This document shows, piece after piece, positions 20,413 to 22,652 of a stretch of DNA of 22,652 nucleotides (position 1 is its first letter; every line of letters begins with the position of its first letter). The position numbers and the translations under genes were made by a program. The stretch is from Bog-473 sp052148295 (GTDB lineage Bacteria > Actinomycetota > Acidimicrobiia > Acidimicrobiales > RAAP-2): assembly GCA_052148295.1 (NCBI GenBank), contig JBKQIP010000158.1, forward strand, positions 1 to 22,652, given 5' to 3'. The notes under the pieces are model-generated. The model was not told where the DNA came from, made no database searches, and saw only the letters and a list, made by a program, of their open reading frames with translations.

Positions 20413-22628
20413 CGCTCGCCCCCGTCCACCCGCAGATCGCTGTCCCGGCGGCGGCGGGCCCGCTCCATGGCCAGCTCCTTCAGGCGGGCCTGGCAGCTGA
20501 AGCCGTGCACGTTCTCGACCCGTCTCCAGCGACGATCCGAACCGAGCTCCCACGAGTTGGTCTCGTCGGCGAACACCAGGTCGAGGACCTCGAACAGCCG
20601 GTCCTGCAGCTCGGAGTCGCGCACGGGCACCAGCACCTCGACCCGCCGGTCCAGGTTGCGGCCCATCAGATCGGCCGAGCCGATGTACAACTTGAGGGGC
20701 AGGCCGGGTCCGGCCGCCGGGTCGACGGGCGCCCCACCGAAGCGGTAGATCCGAGAATGCTCGAGGAAGCTGCCCACGATGGAGCGCACCCGGATGGTCT
20801 CGGAGAGCTCGGGGATGCCGGGGCGCAGCCGGCACAGGCCGCGGATGGCCAGGTCGATGGGCACGCCGGCGCACGAGGCGCGGTAGAGGGCGTCGATCAG
20901 CGTGGCGTCGGTGAGCCCGTTGAGCTTGAGCTCGATGCGGCCCCGGGGACCGGCGTCGGCCTGCTCCTCGATCATGGCCATGATCCCCTTGCGCACGGTG
21001 ACCGGCGACACCAGGATCTGGCGGTAGTTGGCGTGGCGCGAAAAGCCGGTGAGGTAGTTGAACAGCTCCCCCACGTCGGCCCCGATGTCGGGGGCGGAGG
21101 TCAGGAGCCCGATGTCCTCGTAGATGCGGGCCGTCTTGGAGTTGTAGTTCCCGGTGCCCACGTGGCAGTAGTGGCGCACGCCGTCCTCTTCCCGGCGTAG
21201 GACGAGCGCCGTCTTCGAGTGGGTCTTGAGGCCGACGATGCCGTAGACCACGTGGACGCCGGCCTCCTCGAGGGCCCGGGCCCACCCGATGTTGGCCTCC
21301 TCGTCGAAGCGGGCCTTGAGCTCGACGATGGCCGCCACCTGCTTGCCGTTCTCGGCGGCGCGGATGAGCGAGGCCACGATGGGGCTGTCGCCGCCGGTGC
21401 GGTAGAGCGTCTGCTTGATCCCGAGCACGGCCGGGTCGTCGGCCGCCTGGGCCACGAAGGCCTCGACGGAGGTGGCGAACGAGTCGTAGGGGTGGTGCAC
21501 CAGCACGTCGCGCTCGCGCAGCATGGCGAAGAACTCGGTGGGCTCGTGCGCCGCCGTGGCCAGGCCGGGCGGCGTCATGGGGGTCCAGGTGTCCTCGTGC
21601 AGGTCGGGACGGTCCAGGGCGTAGACCCCCCAGAGGCCGCCCAGGTCGAGCGGGGCGCGCACCCGGTAGACCCCGTCGCGCGACACGTCGAGCTCGCTGG
21701 CCAGCAGCTCCACCAACTCCTCGCGCATGTCGGCCGCCACCTCGAGGCGCAGGGCCCGGCCGAAGCGCCGGCGGCGCAGCTCCATCTCGATGGCCACCAG
21801 CAGGTCGTCGGCCTCGTCCTCCTCGAGGGCCAGGTCGGCGTTGCGGGTGACCCGGAAGGCGTGGTGCCCCCCCACCTTCATGCCGGGGAACAGGGTGTCG
21901 AGGTGGGCGGCGATGACCTGCTCGAGGGGGACGAACCGCTCCCCGTCGGGCATGACCACGAAGCGGGGCAGCACCGGCGGGACCTTGACCCGGGCGATGC
22001 GGCGCTCGCCCGTCGTGGGATCCTGCACCTCGACCACCAGGTTGAGCGAGAGGTTCGAGATGTAGGGGAAGGGGTGGCCGGGGTCGACGGCCAGGGGGGT
22101 GAGGACGGGGAAGATCTCGCGCTGGAAGACGTCGACCAGGTGGACCCGGTCGTCGTCATCGAGGGTGGACCAGTCCGACAGGCGCACGCCCGCCGCGGCC
22201 AGCTCGGGCACGATGTGGTCCAGGAAGATGGCGTCCTGGCGCCGCACCTGGTCCTCGACCCGCGACCGGATCATCTTGAGCTGCTCGCCCGGCCGCAGGC
22301 CGTCCACCGAGCGGGTGCGCACCCCGGCCGCCACCTGGTCCTCGAGGGCGGCCACCCGGACCTGGAAGAACTCGTCGAGGAGCTCGGCGAAGATGGCCAT
22401 GAACTTCACCCGCTCGAGCAGCGGCACCCCCTCGTCCTCGGACAGGTCGAGGAGCCGGGCCCCGAAGTCGAGGCGCGAGAGCTCGCGGTTGGAGAAGCGC
22501 TGGTAGCCGAAGGCGGCGATGGCCTCCTGCTCGCCCACGAAACGCGACACCGCCGCCGACCCCTCGGGGACGGCGGGCGCAGCGGGCGGGTCGGCAGGGG
22601 GCGCCGTGAGGGGGTTCTCGAGGGCCAT
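20400..22628 (-). CDS. ppk1: Polyphosphate kinase PPK1
   Basis: PPK1 reversibly moves the terminal phosphate of ATP to polyphosphate. The 742-aa length is typical of actinobacteria. The four-domain order is visible: N domain with RFSNRELSRLDFGARLLDLSEDEGVPLLERVKF (split over about 44-76), head domain with VLTPLAVDPGHPFPYISNLSLN (about 175-196), then the C1/C2 catalytic domains. The autophosphorylated His is His470 in GLKTHSKTALV, the second catalytic His is His624 in LEHSRIYRF, and ELKARFDEEANI and GTGNYNSKTARIYED line the ATP site. The first 25 residues are an Ala/Pro-rich extension. The ATG at 22628 follows a GGGGGGAG ribosome site. The stop is in a 12-bp duplicated unit. Confidence 0.97.
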   Translation of the reverse strand: MALENPLTAPPADPPAAPAVPEGSAAVSRFVGEQEAIAAFGYQRFSNRELSRLDFGARLLDLSEDEGVPLLERVKFMAIFAELLDEFFQVRVAALEDQVAAGVRTRSVDGLRPGEQLKMIRSRVEDQVRRQDAIFLDHIVPELAAAGVRLSDWSTLDDDDRVHLVDVFQREIFPVLTPLAVDPGHPFPYISNLSLNLVVEVQDPTTGERRIARVKVPPVLPRFVVMPDGERFVPLEQVIAAHLDTLFPGMKVGGHHAFRVTRNADLALEEDEADDLLVAIEMELRRRRFGRALRLEVAADMREELVELLASELDVSRDGVYRVRAPLDLGGLWGVYALDRPDLHEDTWTPMTPPGLATAAHEPTEFFAMLRERDVLVHHPYDSFATSVEAFVAQAADDPAVLGIKQTLYRTGGDSPIVASLIRAAENGKQVAAIVELKARFDEEANIGWARALEEAGVHVVYGIVGLKTHSKTALVLRREEDGVRHYCHVGTGNYNSKTARIYEDIGLLTSAPDIGADVGELFNYLTGFSRHANYRQILVSPVTVRKGIMAMIEEQADAGPRGRIELKLNGLTDATLIDALYRASCAGVPIDLAIRGLCRLRPGIPELSETIRVRSIVGSFLEHSRIYRFGGAPVDPAAGPGLPLKLYIGSADLMGRNLDRRVEVLVPVRDSELQDRLFEVLDLVFADETNSWELGSDRRWRRVENVHGFSCQARLKELAMERARRRRDSDLRVDGGERPQG

Positions 22629-22642
22629 GGGTCTCCCCCCCG

Positions 22643-22648
22643 ATGCTA
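22643..22648 (-). promoter_or_regulatory. Putative -10 element of ppk1
   Basis: TAGCAT on the minus strand lies 14 nt before the ATG at 22628, leaving a short leader with the G-rich ribosome site. The -35 would lie outside the window. Confidence 0.35.
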
Positions 22649-22652
22649 CTGC

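Overview
The window is about 70% G+C, uses many GTG starts and is packed with genes. It carries a hisD-C-B-H operon, a mycothiol synthase (mshD), menaquinone genes, a DUF2277 gene and a VIT-family transporter. This points to an actinomycete (Actinomycetota), quite possibly a deep-branching lineage such as Acidimicrobiia; the class-level guess is inference. No rRNA, tRNA, insertion sequence, prophage or CRISPR array was seen. No gene-free stretch exceeds about 270 bases.

Layout. (1) 96-3764, minus strand: histidine operon hisD-hisC-hisB-hisH. (2) 3888-4725: a 61-aa conserved-looking small protein and a PIN/ribbon-helix-helix pair whose PIN protein has lost most of its active site. (3) 4994-7483: endonuclease III (nth, minus), mycothiol synthase (mshD, plus) from a 30-bp divergent promoter, and a VIT/CCC1-type metal transporter (minus). 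(4) 7688-10148, plus: a MaoC-type hydratase, menG, and an isochorismate synthase (menF) broken by one in-frame TGA. (5) 10131-14450, minus: AI-2E family permease, dolichol-phosphate-mannose-synthase-like glycosyltransferase, OmpR-type response regulator and sensor kinase. (6) 14493-15581, plus: an UPF0104/flippase-like membrane protein. (7) 15678-19331, plus: a tight five-gene cassette of a MauD-like thioredoxin, an unknown 166-aa protein, a MauE/DoxX-like membrane protein, a Tat-exported cysteine-rich MauA-like protein with a lectin-propeller-like tail, and a CcdA-like membrane protein. (8) 19376-22628: HAD hydrolase, DUF2277 protein, and convergent polyphosphate kinase ppk1.

The most interesting region is the cassette at 15.7-19.3 kb. 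It looks like a pared-down methylamine-dehydrogenase maturation system: the light-chain-like protein and the disulfide-maturation partners are present, but no heavy chain, MauG or amicyanin gene is seen here. I infer that it exports and oxidatively folds a 26-cysteine protein, possibly with a tryptophan-derived quinone cofactor.

Two sequence-level themes recur. First, 12-17 bp tandem repeats sit at gene boundaries, and several units contain the stop codon (or stop/start overlap) of the neighbouring gene: hisB/hisH, mshD, the VIT gene, DUF2277 and ppk1. Second, a TANNNT-like hexamer lies 6-8 nt before the start codon of many genes. This suggests leaderless transcription and was used here to choose several starts.
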